This document shows positions 1-11,322 of a DNA stretch of 64,000 nt, piece by piece. The translations under genes and the position numbers were made by a program. A model generated the notes under the pieces. The model ran no database searches and was not told the DNA's origin. It saw only the letters and a program-made list of their open reading frames with translations. The stretch comes from Plantago major. Lineage: Eukaryota > Streptophyta > Magnoliopsida > Lamiales > Plantaginaceae. The stretch is from positions 54,172,677 to 54,236,676 of the forward strand of contig CM048839.1 in NCBI GenBank assembly GCA_026545765.1. The letters are read 5' to 3'. Position 1 is the stretch's first letter. Each line of letters starts with the position of its first letter.

Positions 1-99
1 AGGAATTTTTCCTTATTCTTTTGTACTCAAGAAATTCTTGGTACTCTTTTGAGCTTTCACTTCATGTTTTGTGATGGCAAATTCATAGCTATAAGCTTT

Positions 100-457
100 C
101 CTCGCCTTTGAGAGAGGATTCTTTGATCCCTTCCTCGACCTCTCTGCCTCTATAAGAGGAAGAGCCTCTTCCTGCAAGTACATTCTGCAACAATCATGAA
201 ATATATTCTCGTGAGGAAAATCGGAAGACTATTGTCTTCTCCTTTTATAGACAATTTCAAAATTAAAAGGAGCTAAATGAGCTTGCCATCTTGCAAACAT
301 TTGTTTAGAAACATCATGTTTAAAATCTTTATTAAACATGAACTTTCTTGAATTACAATCTGTCTTTATAATAAATTTTGATTATATAAATCATCTTGAA
401 ATTTTAAGACACATTTGACAATTGAAAGTATCTCTTTAGCAATTGTAGCATAATTTT
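100..457 (-). pseudogene. Caulimovirid RNase H, C-terminal part (broken)
   Basis: Downstream of the RT block the minus strand continues as an RNase H fold: the block YSGKWNN, then a KEILSIV helix with the catalytic Glu, then a KTDCNS strand with a further catalytic Asp, then a hydrophobic strand ending in an FEIVYK-like block near 240. Single-base indels and stops break it into three frames, so no product is possible. Past about position 240 the remaining polyprotein tail is rich in Arg, Glu and Ser and then lost. Confidence 0.65.
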
Positions 458-1096
458 TCATTTGTTATTCCATTTGCCAGAATAGAAACGAACAAGATAT
501 TCTTGTTTATTATGAGGATCAATCTGTTTAAGAATTCCTCCATAACCTATATCAGAAGCATCTGTTTCAACAGATTTATCCCATGAGGGATTACTCAACA
601 TGAGACAAGGCAATGTTTTCACCTTTTCTTTTAATTTCCTAACAGCCTGAGTATGATGATCAGACCAAGGCTTTGGATCTTTTTTAAGTCTATCATATAA
701 GATAGCAGTATCTTGAGCTATGTCTTGATAATAGGAAGAGATATAATTCAAACTTCCTAAAAACCTCTGTAACTGGGTTTTATTAGTTATTTCATCAGGA
801 AATTTGTCAGCAAAATCAATGCTTCTATTTATTGGGATAATATTACCTTTTTCAATATAATGACCCAAAAATCTAATTTTTGTCTGAAACAAAGACATCT
901 TTGGTTTTGATATAACTAAACCACTTTGTATGACTATTTTCTTTAATATATCCAAATGTTTAAAATGGGAATCAATATCCTTTGAGAAAACTAGGATATC
1001 ATCAATATAGACTAATATAAAATCACTATAAGGAGTGAAGATATCATTCATAATTTTCTGAAATTCAGAAGGAGCATTTTTCAAACCAAATGGCAT
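458..1096 (-). pseudogene. Caulimovirid RT palm/thumb and RNase H start
   Basis: A 212-codon open stretch begins at the MPFGLKNAPSEFQ block of reverse transcriptase, has the catalytic YIDDIL at about residues 30-35, the FLGHYIEKG strand of the thumb, an FLGSLNYIS block, and then ETDASDIGYGG, the first RNase H Asp. It would copy RNA to DNA as part of the viral polyprotein. It lies one frameshift downstream of the 661-codon frame that holds the RT fingers: a short shifted segment at about 1097-1116 separates them. The initial Met is internal to RT and is not a real start. Confidence 0.85.
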
Positions 1097-1116
1097 TACA
1101 TTCCATTCGTAATGTC

Positions 1117-3102
1117 CTATTGAAACATTAAAGGCATTTTATACCTATCTTTTTGTTCAATTTGAACTTGCCAATAACCTGACTTTAAGTCAAATTTTGA
1201 AAATAAAATTGAATCATAAAGTCTTTCTAAAAGATCTTTTTTATTCGGAATAGGATGCCTAATCCATTTTAAAACCTTATTAAGGGGTTTATAATTTATA
1301 ACCAATCTAGGAACTCCTCTTTCCTGTTCACTATGTTTATTAACATAAAAGGCCGTACAAGACCAAGGAGATTGAGAAGGGCTTATCAGACCCTTTTGTA
1401 ATAAAGAATCAATTTCTTTTTTACAGAGTTCTAAATACTCTGAATTCATTTGACAAGGTCTTGCCTTTGTCGGAATTCTTTTTTCATCAAAATCTTCCTC
1501 ATAAGGAAGACTGACCACATGCTTCTTTCTATTCCAGAAAGCATTAGGATGGTCATTACAGATTTCTAGAGAAAGTTGATTTTCAATCAATCTAATCTTC
1601 CCTTGTAATTTGGGATTTTGAAGTTTTTCTTCAATAGTCAAAGAGTTTATTTCTTGTTTTAAGAAATTCATCTGGTTTTTCTTTAAAGTCAGATGATCAT
1701 ACATTTCATGTAACATTCTATGAAATGGTTTTGTAATAAAATTTAAATGAATTTTCCCACCTTGAAAAGTTCCAGTAATACCAGAATTATCCACATGGGT
1801 AAAAGGATAAATCTTTGAGATAAAAGGAGTACCAAGTATTACTTGGTTGGAAATATCCTTTGTTAGTAAAAAACTGGTTTGAATACAGTTTTTATCAATA
1901 CAGATATAAGCTTTAGGAAGCTTATACTTTATATTTAATTTTTCTCCTCCAGCATGAGAAAGAGTATGTGTAGTTTTATGAAAATACTTTGTAGGAATTA
2001 ATCCTTCCTGTATAACATTTAAATCTGCTCCACTGTCAATAAGAGCAGTCAAATCTTTTGAGAAGTAATTATCAATTAACAAAGTAATTTTAACATACCA
2101 TTTCTGGGATATAACCATCTCTAAAGTTGATAAAAAATTATCATCTACTTGTGAATCAAAACATTGAGTCTTTTTATTTTGACTCGATTCACTAGTAGTA
2201 GACTGGATAGACTGATTAGTCTCTTTTTTATAATTTTCAAGTTTAGAAACTCGATAGTCTATTAACTTATTCTCTTTTTTCAAAAACTGAATCTCTTTTT
2301 TGAGATTTTCAACTTCCATCTCTAAATCATGAGTAGAAGTTGGAGATTCAACTGTCCTTCTCTTTTTTAGAAGTTTATAAACTTCTGACATTGAGTAAGG
2401 CTCATCATTTTTAAAATCTTCTGGAAGAACCATTGGTTCAGGTACAGAAGTAGAAGTACTTGGAATATTATCCATATGATCTATTAATTTAGATCGTAAC
2501 TCATGATCTTTGATATGTTTCAGAAACTCGATAATATCATTACCGTCCAAAACATTTAAATCAGTTCCTTGGAACTGTGAGAGAATATTGTAAAATTCTT
2601 TATTAAAGAATTTACTGTCATCTGTGTTTTCTTGTTTCTTGATACAAGGTTGTCCAAGAATACAAGGTTCACACTCTGACTCTGAATCAGATATTACCGA
2701 TTCTTGATCAAGAACTTTTAAGTTCTCTTCTTCAGTACTATTAGTACTATTAGAAGCATCTGAATCATCAGAAGAGTTATTACTCTTTTCTTCATCAGAA
2801 TTTAAAAGAATCTTTGAAAGAGTTTCCTTCAAATCATTATCAGCAGCTTTTAATCTGTTTAATTTTCTCTTGGTCCAACATTGTGTTGCAAAATGACCAA
2901 GTTTTCCACAAGCTCGGCAAACTATTAGTTTCTTTCGAATCCGTTTCCTTTCTTCTCTATCTTTTCTTCTTTGTTTACGGATTTCTAATTTTCTAGGAGA
3001 GTAATGTCTCTTCTTTTTTGGTTTATGTCGACTTCTTTCCGACTTATGAGGTTTAGAAGTGGATGGAACATCCATTCCAAATTGATCACGTAATCGCCCC
3101 AA
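1117..3102 (-). pseudogene. Caulimovirid coat C-terminus, protease, RT fingers
   Basis: 661 open codons. Residues 1-60 are very basic (Arg/Lys). Residues 62-75 form a CCHC zinc knuckle (CRACGKLGHFATQC), the coat-protein signature of Caulimoviridae. Residues 100-150 are Ser/Asp/Glu rich. 255-295 looks like a coiled coil. Residues 354-362 carry the aspartic-protease active site (LIDSGADLN). From about 540 on come the RT fingers: an ARPCQMNSEY block, VINYKPLN and FSKFDLKSGYWQ. The frame is lost right after this, before the YIDD motif. It probably belonged to one polyprotein with its neighbours; a frameshift near 3000-3100 separates it from the coat core upstream. Confidence 0.85.
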
Positions 3103-3912
3103 CTGGCCTTTTCTTTCAAGTTCTGTCTTTTAATTTGTTGATTTAATTTAATCTCATTACATAAGGCTAAACCTTCTTGAATACAAGTTCCAATTAACTT
3201 GCCATAAGTATAATTTTCATAAGGGATAGAAACTTTATCTTTTCTAAGATTTTTCCTAACCCTTTCGCAAATAATGCAGAAGTCCATCAATGAACTTTGA
3301 TTTCCAATGAGAGCTATTACACTCGTGTAATTCCATTACCTGTTTAAAAGGTATCTTTATACCAACGAAAATCGCTTAAAGTTTTACATCTTAAGTTTTG
3401 TAAAAGCAGTTCGAATATTTTCATTGTTATCGGAATATCTTCCTTGAAATGTTCAATAATAGTAACAACAAGAGTATAGACGCATTTTCTATAGTACTAC
3501 CATCCTCTTGTTTTACAAAGATCAAAATATGATTTTCCCTTACGGTGAAAGATAATTATCCCAATTAACCTTTTAATTGTCTGTAAAACCAATGACAATC
3601 ATTTTTGCAACATTCTTATCGGTGTTGCCATTTGTTTTACAAATAGTGGAATACATAAGCATTCTATGAATCATATTATAAATCGCCTATCAAGATAAGC
3701 ATCTAGGTTCCATTCATAAATGTTTTTACCATTATAATCGTTATTCAAGATGTACTCTTGCTCTTCATGCAAGGTATCTATAGGAGAAGGTCTCCTATAA
3801 TAATACATACGTTGGGTTGTCTATCACCCCATTTTCCCAACTTGTTAATTTCATCACGATCACTTCTTTGTAATCGGATTTTCTTTTACAACATCATGAA
3901 GAGTTGTAAGTT
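2985..3912 (-). pseudogene. Caulimovirid coat-protein core (broken)
   Basis: Between the 216-codon spacer domain and the zinc knuckle, minus-strand frames show retro-gag-like coat segments: a KMIVIGFT block, a LRCKTLSDFRWYK block and, at 2985-3290, a 101-codon open piece containing ERVRKNLRK followed by TYGKLIGTCIQEGL. These are typical of the capsid core of the family. At least three frameshifts and several stops lie inside. Assignment rests on position and on short blocks; an alignment to family coat proteins would confirm it. Confidence 0.55.
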
Positions 3913-4563
3913 TCATATCTTTAAATTTTTCGCTAAGAACTTTTCAAGTTCTTTCATAGACTTTAATTTAAAATCTGAAATTTCGGGAGGTGGTTGAATA
4001 TTAGGACAAAGTAATCCTTCCTTCTCCTTTTCTTTTAAAGAAGCATTTGAATTTAAAGAAAGATTAGGGTTAATAGTTTTTAAAACTAAATCCACCCTTT
4101 CACTCAGAGAAGTTAAATGTTCTCCGAGAACATTAATAAACAGATTAGTATAATTATGTTGTTCAATCATCCTGTTAATTTGTTTACAGGTTACTGGTAG
4201 AGTTTCATCTTCCAGTAATTTTGCAAAAGCTAGGAAACTATGATTTCCTTTTTCAATTTGAAAAGACTGTTGTGGAGGATAAACTTGTTGTAAATTCCTC
4301 CCTGTCGAAAGTTTATAATTCCTTTTTAATACTGAAATATATTGTTCCACATATTTAGAAACAAACCATGGAACAAAAGGAATTGGAGTATTGTGTTTTT
4401 CACAATCTTTATAAAATTCATTTTGAATAGAAGTTTTCTCTGTTGAAGAGAAGTTTGTAAAAAACCAATTTTTAAAAGGTTCCCATCTGGGTAAATTGAA
4501 TTCAGTTCTAATCTTTTGCCTAGCCGGAGAGCCAGGGCTAAAATCAATTTGAATTGAATTCAT
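3913..4563 (-). pseudogene. Caulimovirid spacer domain between movement and coat protein
   Basis: 216 open codons with a WEPFKNWFFTNFSS block near residue 27, FVPWFVSKYV near 67, a YPPQQSF block near 95 and an IEQHNYTNLFINVLGEHL helix near 130. Comparable blocks follow the movement protein in petuvirus-like polyproteins; function is not known to me. The Met may be internal to a longer polyprotein, because movement-protein fragments continue directly upstream. It ends with a charged Lys/Glu-rich tail. It is the second best preserved part of the element. Confidence 0.55.
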
Positions 4564-5480
4564 TAATAACGAAATTCCATTTCTGATGCAGTTATATCTG
4601 CTTCAGTTGGAGTATGTGTAACTCCTTTGACAATATTATCAAAATCTTTATTTATTCGAAGTTCATCAATATGATCTTCTGGAATTGTTTCAAAAGATTT
4701 TTGTATTCGCTTTTAGCGAGTCGACATCCTTGATGGAGTATCAACTACATAATCAATAGGTGATATAAAAGATCTTAAAGAAGAAGACTTAGTAAGTCTT
4801 GAAGAAGATCCTATAAAATCGTTGTTATTATCAAGCGCATTTTTACCAAACCTTCGTGAGTGCGGATAACATCTATTAAATTATTTTGAATAACGAGTTG
4901 TGAGGGTACAAATGTTTAATTGTCCAATTTTAGGAAAATCTATTTCTTCCCATTTAATAGATCTACGGTAGTAATTTTAGATTTGCTAAAATTAGTCTCA
5001 ATTAAAATAGTTTCATTTAAAGGTTTATCAACCCTTGACAATGAGGATTTAAAGTAAACAAAGGTTTATAATAAATCACATATGAATCTGATTGTTTACA
5101 TGTACGAAATATAATTATAACCATTAGTTTTAACATTTAATGTTAAAGAATCTAAAATATTAATATCCGATAAAGACAATTGTAAATTCGGATAAACATC
5201 AAAATAAATCGGACCATGGGCTAAACTAGACCGTATAATTCCGATTAATGATTTTTCGGTCTAAGTTTCTACCATCTCTAAGAGCGACTATAAAGCTCTC
5301 GTAGTCCTTCTAAGGTTAAAGGTTTAAAAGCAATTTGCACTAAACCAATATGTAAAATTTGTAAAGGTTTTTTATAAGCGAATATCTTTCTCCTTGAGTA
5401 GTTTTATTACTAACTCATCATTATCAAGTGAGATAGATTCTTGATAGTTTTAACTACATTTAAACCCAATTTTCAAAAGT
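4564..5480 (-). pseudogene. Caulimovirid movement protein (heavily broken)
   Basis: Minus-strand fragments in all three frames match the 30K-type movement protein: a short block reading like a GLVQIAFKPLTLEGL strand, then a YSRS/RDGRN-like segment, then FDVYPNLQLSL-like and LTLNVKTNGY-like strands. The product would let virus pass through plasmodesmata. I count well over ten indels or stops, so it is dead. Several indels sit at places where one base of a CNG trinucleotide seems to be missing, so part of the damage may be an assembly artefact. Confidence 0.55.
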
Positions 5481-5528
5481 ACCTAACGGTAAATAACCTT
5501 AGGCTCGATTCTTGGAATCGTCCATTTA

Positions 5529-5666
<138 letters not shown>

Positions 5667-5732
5667 CAAGTTTCAGTTTTTGACCATTTATATTGTACTG
5701 TTTGTTGTTCCAAGTTTTCAAACAAAAAAAAG

Positions 5733-5916
5733 GTAGATGGGCCCAGCCCGTCCGGCCCATGAATAGGGGGGCCGTGCCGGGCCAGGGTTTTGGCTAAAAA
5801 ACCGGCCCGAACCGGCCTGCCTAAAGGAGCACCACGGACCAGCCCGTCCTTTAAATGGAGAGGGCTGGAGCAGCCCGGTCCGGCCCAGCCCGAGACCGGC
5901 CCGAATAACACCTCTA
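5733..5916. repeat. GC-rich patch, possible hAT element end
   Basis: In an otherwise AT-rich region this stretch is packed with GGCCCG/CGGGCC words (for example near 5750, 5775, 5805, 5875 and 5895). On the minus strand it starts with a GAGGTGTTATTCGGGCCGG-like sequence. Many plant hAT transposon ends look like this. I see no partner inverted repeat or 8-bp duplication, so only a fragment is claimed. Confidence 0.4.
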
Positions 5917-5918
5917 TT

Positions 5919-6035
5919 GAAGACCATCTAGTGCACCATCTGTTGGAGAAAATTGAGGGCTAGTGAAGACCCTCTAGTGCACCATATGTTGGAGAAAATT
6001 CAGGTCTAGTGAGACCATCTAGTGCAAAGGTGGCT
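5919..6035. repeat. 46-bp tandem repeat, about 2.4 copies
   Basis: Units start at 5919, 5965 and 6011, each beginning GA(A)GACC and containing CTAGTGCA and, in the first two, TGTTGGAGAAAATT. The first two units differ at only a few positions; the third ends after CTAGTGCA. Origin not recognised; it abuts the hAT-like patch. Confidence 0.85.
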
Positions 6036-8017
6036 CACTTCTTGATCATAGTTGTTGATTCCATAAACAAATGTCCATCAGCCACCAGCTAAGCATTGTT
6101 GTTGATGAGTAACTTGATGCATTCATTTCTAATGCTATGGTCTTCCATAAAGCTGAAAATACAAAAATATTTAGAAATAAAATTCAAAAGAAATTTTAAA
6201 CAAAAATTAGAATATTACCCACATTTTAGCAGATTGTTGTTAATCAAACTTTATAAATTTGTTTGGCCACTATTGGACCGGAGTTTATAATTGCACGGGT
6301 TTGATTATATGTCCGACCTAGACCTGAATATCATTACTTTGAACGGGTTTCGATAGAATCCGACTTGTTTAAAAGTAACACGACAAATTACAAATATCAT
6401 AAGATGCAGCCCGCATAAGCTCAACAGTGTGACTGAAGCATTATAATTTTTTTTATGAAGTATTGTAGAAAATTAAATAACAATTATATGGTGCATTGTA
6501 TATGCAATGTGTATATGTTTCATGCCTTAATTGTCAAATACAGAATTCAGACAACCAATAAAATAAACTTTAGCAATATAAGGGTATGGTATATAGTAAT
6601 ATTGTACCAAATAATTTTTTTTTTATAAAAAGTGTGGCTAGTTTAATTGGTTAATTTTGTGTAAATTTTTAAATGTATTAACAAAATAAAAATAAACAGT
6701 ATCACTTCAACTAAAATCGTAATTTATTTTCTTGGGCATATAATTTATGTTTTGGTATTTTGAATAGTTATTAATGAACAAAATATTATTGTTCCAAACA
6801 AAAAAAAAATTCTTTTCGTCATATTTTATTATGTATTACGTAATAACAAAAAGTAATGATTGTCCATCTAATTAAAAAGTTGTTTCATCTCAGTATACAT
6901 GCGATTTAAAAATGGTCCATCATTTTGTGTAATATAATTACGTAAAAAATAGAAGTAATCAATATAACCCCGTAATAATATAACTTCAAATTTTTTTAAC
7001 TTAACTAATTAGGGTTCCCAGTCACACTAAGTGATTCACCCATATTAATATTTTTTAATTGAGTTTTGATTTTCTATTCGCGTTGTTAACCATTCATATA
7101 ACCTGTTGATTTAGGCTTCAATTTAGAAAATATGATTATTCCCCGTCTAGTTGAAAGCTCACAATTAATTAATCTTAATACTATTATAATTACTTCTATT
7201 TTTAGTGCATGTGTTCCATCTCTAAATTCTATGCTACTCAAATATTCAACAATTATATTTTTCAATTTGTTTTTTTAGAATAAAGATACTTCCATTCTAT
7301 ACTAAAAAAAATAGCAACATACAAATCCTCAAAAAAATGAAATGATAAATCTATCAATCCTCAAAGCAGCATAATTTGATTGCCACACTTTTCGCAGTTT
7401 CATAAGGGCCGTCTCACAGATTTTAAGGGTCATGTGCCACACTTTAAGATAGGTCCCCACATCATGGCACAATAAAAATTTATATATTTTCTTTGAAAGT
7501 AAATAAAAAGTTAGTTTCAAAATATTAAGATAAATGAATAAATTATTAATGGAAAAAAGCAATATAAAAAATATTATATTTGCACAAATTATATTTATAT
7601 ACTCCTATTTAGCAAAAACTAAGGATATATTATAAACTGTGAAAGAAATAAATATATAAAAAGGAAATCCACATTAAAACTTGCTTTGTAAAACATTATA
7701 AAGAAAATCTAATACTAGTAAATAAGAAGCTTGAAAAATGTAAAAACATAGTAAAATACAAAATTCCAAATAATAATAAAGAATAAATTTTCTCTAAAAC
7801 TATATTGGTTCACAAACTTAAAATAAAATTGTATTTTGAAAATATGAAAGGGGAATAAAGAATGTACTTGAGAAAGGGACCAAACCAAAGAATATGAAAA
7901 GAAATAAAATAGGAGAAACTAGGTATGACAAGGGACCTCAAAGAGAATAGAGATTTTAAGCAGTCCTATATATAATGCCACTCAACCAGAAGAGATTTAT
8001 TAAAAGTACTTATATAA
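6036..8017. other. AT-rich sequence, nothing recognised
   Basis: About 2 kb of AT-rich DNA with short poly-A/T runs. The only open frames are short (64 and 77 codons at 6096-6290 + and 7329-7562 -), with low-complexity composition and no motif. I see no RNA gene, promoter pair or repeat boundary. Confidence 0.6.
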
Positions 8018-8545
8018 CCCACTACATTGTAATCATGGCTCGAACTGCATAAATCATGGATCAAATAGCAGAGAACAAGACTTTCATGCAAACAAATTGC
8101 TCATGATGATAGAACAACCACTACATTCTAATCATTGGTCAAACTGCAGAAAACATGGATCAAATAACATGGAACATGGATTGCACTGTAAATAATATTT
8201 CCATATGACATAACAACTATTTCATAGCAAATATAATGGATATTACAGAGAACATAGGCAAAATGGTAGCGAACATGGATTACGCTGCAAAAAATATTTC
8301 ATATGGACAGAGCAACTATTTCATAGAAAACATAGTGGATATTATTGAGAATATAGTGTATATTGTTGAGAAGATAATACATATACGTAAGAACATAGGA
8401 AATACAGTAAAACCCAAAATCAGAAAAGTATTGTAAAAAAACAGAGCATAAAACGACGACTATCAGGTTTTGATGAAAAACATAGGACATATTCCAGATA
8501 ACATAGGTAATATTCTTGAGAACATAACACATATAGGAAAGAACA
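8018..8545. repeat. Imperfect ~100-bp tandem repeats, left arm
   Basis: CCACTACATT recurs at 8018 and 8118; AACATGGATT..CTG recurs at 8173 and 8272 followed in both by AATATTTC and CAACTATTTCATAG. After 8340 the array breaks into shorter GAGAACATA / AATATT units up to 8545. It is the left repeat arm of the element at 8018-9460. Confidence 0.6.
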
Positions 8546-9460
8546 AAAAAAAAACGTTGTATACCTCATTTTTTCAGATCTAAGTTGATCATTGAGGTCA
8601 GATTTTGAACAAAAACACCATCGGATCCTTATGCAAGCACGATTACACCTTGTGGATGCAAAACCACAACAACAACTACAACAACGAGCTACATTCAAAA
8701 CACGAAATATAGATGAATAATTCTAGATCTACAAATTTTTCGAACTTGATTTTTCAAATATAAGTGGATTTGAAGCTATCTAGCATGATTTCTCGATCAA
8801 ATCACAATAAAAAATCATAGAAACATCGTTCGAAACATATTTAGCCTTTTCTTCGTACGATTTTTATGCGTATTTTTGAAGATATAATAGCACGATCGAT
8901 CAATGGCGAGCTGAATCGGTGATTTTTACGCTTGATTCATCGATTTATGGGTGTTTTAGCGAGAAAGTATAAAGAGATATAGTAGAGAGAGAAAGCGGCA
9001 TAAATAAATGGCGTGAGCTGGGTGTTTTAGTTGGGGTTTTCTATATTTATACCGACTCGTATCACTATAGTCCGACCCAATTTCTAGCCCTTGGGTTGGG
9101 GTGTATTTGGAAGTAGTTTTTTATTGTGGTTAATATGTAATATTATAAAATTTATCTTTATGTCTTTATCTAGTGGATGTCTCATAGGAGGCTTTCTCTA
9201 TACTTATTGATTAAAGTCCATTCTATCTACATTTTCATCCATGTTCTCACCATATTAATCTATGCTCCCAACATATTACACCATGTTCTCACGATATTAA
9301 TCCAAGTTATCAACATATTATTACTCCATATTATCACCATATTAAACCAAGTTCTCAACATATTACTACATGTTCTCAACATTTGCATCACATGTATATC
9401 CAAAAACATTTTAAAAAAAAATAAAATTATGTTCTCAACTTTTTCATTCAAGTTTTAAAC
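8018..9460. mobile_element. Candidate non-autonomous DNA element with repeat-rich inverted ends (MULE/foldback-like)
   Basis: The left arm (8018-8545) carries repeated GAGAACATA/AATATT words; the right arm (9190-9440) carries the reverse complement, TATGTTCTC and AATATT/AACATATT, at similar spacing. The 640-bp centre between them is less AT-rich and has no long ORF. This arrangement recalls non-TIR MULEs or foldback elements, whose ends are minisatellite-like. No 9-bp target duplication was found by eye, so boundaries are approximate. Confidence 0.4.
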
Positions 9461-10023
9461 ATAAGCATGATCACAGACAAGATACATTCAAACGAAAATT
9501 GGATCATTCAATTACATGTTGTACTGTTATGATCTACGAGAAAAAGAAACATAAAAATCTATTTCTTTTGATTGTACTCTCTAGTCCTCCTCGATGTTTA
9601 TCAATCTAAATTGAGGTTCATCATCTTCTCGCTCCATATGCTCATCTGTAGTATATAAATCAACAATATTCTTAAGGCAAGCACATTAGTATAAATAATT
9701 TGAGTGCTCAACACCATCCTTTCGATATCTACAAAGAAGAAAAATCTATCATATCAAACATATCACCTGTATTTCAATACCATCATCAAACACATTACCC
9801 AGGAACAACACTTATGTTCCCACCACATTGCACTTATTTCATACACCATCTGCCACGTAAAACTTCATACATTTTCCATTTTTAGCCGTCGCATAGAACT
9901 TCATACATTACTAGAAAAGGAAGCTACCCCACACCCAACCAATAATAAACAATCTAAACTTTACACTCAAATTACACTTTTTGCCACTAAAAGTACACTT
10001 TTTTCAACATTTTCTATATTCTT
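9461..10023. other. Non-coding stretch with a small ORF tail
   Basis: On the minus strand at about 9585-9645 a short frame starts with an EHMERED-like segment and stops after NIEED. It looks like the C-terminus of a lost protein, but nothing upstream extends it. Plus-strand frames at 9700-10027 are Ile/His/Thr-rich and look non-coding. Nothing else recognised. Confidence 0.35.
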
Positions 10024-10690
10024 GTAACGACCCGAAAAATTACGTAATAAAAATAAACTTCTTTATTTGAAAAGTCTAGAAACGAAGTCAGAATCCTAAC
10101 AAGAGTAAAAAACCAACAACGACAACTGCATCAAAATAAACTAAGAGTTCGAATAATGAAAAGTTTTTGTCAAATCCCAAAATAATTGAAAGAACAACCC
10201 CCACACTCTACTGCTGAACATCTAAGTCTCCGAGGCATCTTGGGTATCAGAATCTACAAGAAGGTAACAAATCAATTGTGAGATAAAACTCAGTGAGGTT
10301 CTTGTGCTAAGTGAACAACGAATTAAGTAATAACGAAGTAGGATTTTTAATCAAACGAATCATAATATATAAAATAATCGAAGAAAAACGTAACGAAGCG
10401 AATAAACTGTTGTTGATGCCGTCTCCTTATAACCCCAATCCAAACCCGTATCACTCCAGACAGGGTGCTACCACTGTTGAACGAAGACGAAGACCCTGTC
10501 ATGGTACAGGGGTGAAACACTACTACTCGCAAGACCTCGGCGACTTCTGCCTCGCGTCAAGGGAAAGTAAGCGAAGGAACTTCATGAATAACTCGACAGA
10601 CACAACTGCCCAAGTCTATCCACTCGGAAACCTCCACCACAATTGCGCACATATCGGTCGTTTAAGCAAATCAATCAATCAAATCATAAT

Positions 10691-10692
10691 GC

Positions 10693-10730
<38 letters not shown>

Positions 10731-10731
10731 C
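10691..10731. repeat. (GT)n(AT)n microsatellite
   Basis: A GT run followed directly by an AT run, about 40 bp, inside the gypsy A LTR. Confidence 0.95.
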
Positions 10732-11087
10732 TTTAGAGCGGAAGCATGAGAAAAAGATTTGATGCAGTTTTTAGAATGTGTTTCAAATTGTTTGAGATGC
10801 AATACTATATATATAATATTAAAATAGCTTCTTGTAGTTTCGCAAACTATACATATACTTTTTGGGTAGAACACTCACCTTAGATAGCCTCGTAAAACTC
10901 AAAACCCACAAATTCTGATAAAATAAACACTACATAACATTTGCGCAAATAGAACTTATCGATACCCTTTAACCCCACGAAACAAGCATAAACAACAAGA
11001 ATCAACTAAGCATATAATTACATATCAAATTTTCGCAATTTTGTTACTAGCAACAAAGAAAATAAAATTGGAACAAAATAATGGGGC

Positions 11088-11320
11088 AAGCTGGGTTCGG
11101 TCCCGAGACTTCTACAAACCATAAAAACTGCTAGCTAACCACTTGGATAGAGCACAGATTGTGAATAAGAAATACAATATAATGTTAAACAAGAATAGCA
11201 GCGCGCATACTCAGATAAGAACAGAAAATAACAAACAAATATGGCATGCCAGGGTTCGAAACCGAAATCTCTAGGAATCCAAAACTGCAGGACACAGACC
11301 ACTCGGACACAGTTGAATCT
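11088..11320 (-). other. Two tRNA-like modules (A-box/B-box pairs) in tandem
   Basis: On the minus strand, module 1 (about 11320 to 11245) has TGTCCGAGTGGTC, like the A box of tRNA-Ser/Leu, and GGTTTCGAACCC, like the B box. Module 2 (about 11165 to 11092) has TATCCAAGTGGTTAGC and GGGACCGAACCC. In each the boxes are roughly 40-45 nt apart. Neither folds into a full cloverleaf by eye (acceptor stems missing), so they are tRNA relics or SINE heads rather than tRNA genes. Confidence 0.45.
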
Positions 11321-11322
11321 AA

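Larger units (their letters stand above)
1..5480 (-). mobile_element. Endogenous caulimovirid (pararetrovirus), decayed
   Basis: Read on the minus strand the order is movement protein, a spacer domain, coat protein with zinc knuckle, aspartic protease, RT and RNase H. This single-polyprotein order is that of petuvirus/florendovirus-type Caulimoviridae. No integrase and no LTRs are visible, which separates it from Ty3/gypsy elements. Two long open stretches survive (661 and 212 codons), while the movement-protein and coat-core parts are full of stops and frameshifts. The window start cuts it close to the end of the RNase H region. Genus assignment is inference from domain order and the style of the RT; a phylogeny of the RT would settle it. 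Confidence 0.85.
10024..11322 (-). repeat. 3' LTR region of gypsy fragment A
   Basis: The low-coordinate edge TGTAACGACCCG is a typical gypsy LTR terminus. The region has no coding potential, holds a GT/AT microsatellite and two tRNA-like modules, and follows the truncated integrase directly, so the true LTR start and the polypurine tract were probably deleted. The upper boundary is therefore approximate. Confidence 0.6.

Noticed and set aside
1..5480. Replication-competent virus copy
   Set aside because: Movement protein, coat core, RT and RNase H are all interrupted, and no complete genome or terminal redundancy is visible.
7329..7562. 77-codon minus-strand ORF as a gene
   Set aside because: Low-complexity AT-rich sequence, no motif, no promoter or repeat context.
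9177..9458. Ile/Leu-rich 93-codon ORF as a membrane peptide
   Set aside because: It translates the repeated TGTTCTCAACATATTA words of the right repeat arm.
11092..11165. Functional tRNA gene
   Set aside because: Box-like motifs only; no acceptor stem, no anticodon arm of proper length.
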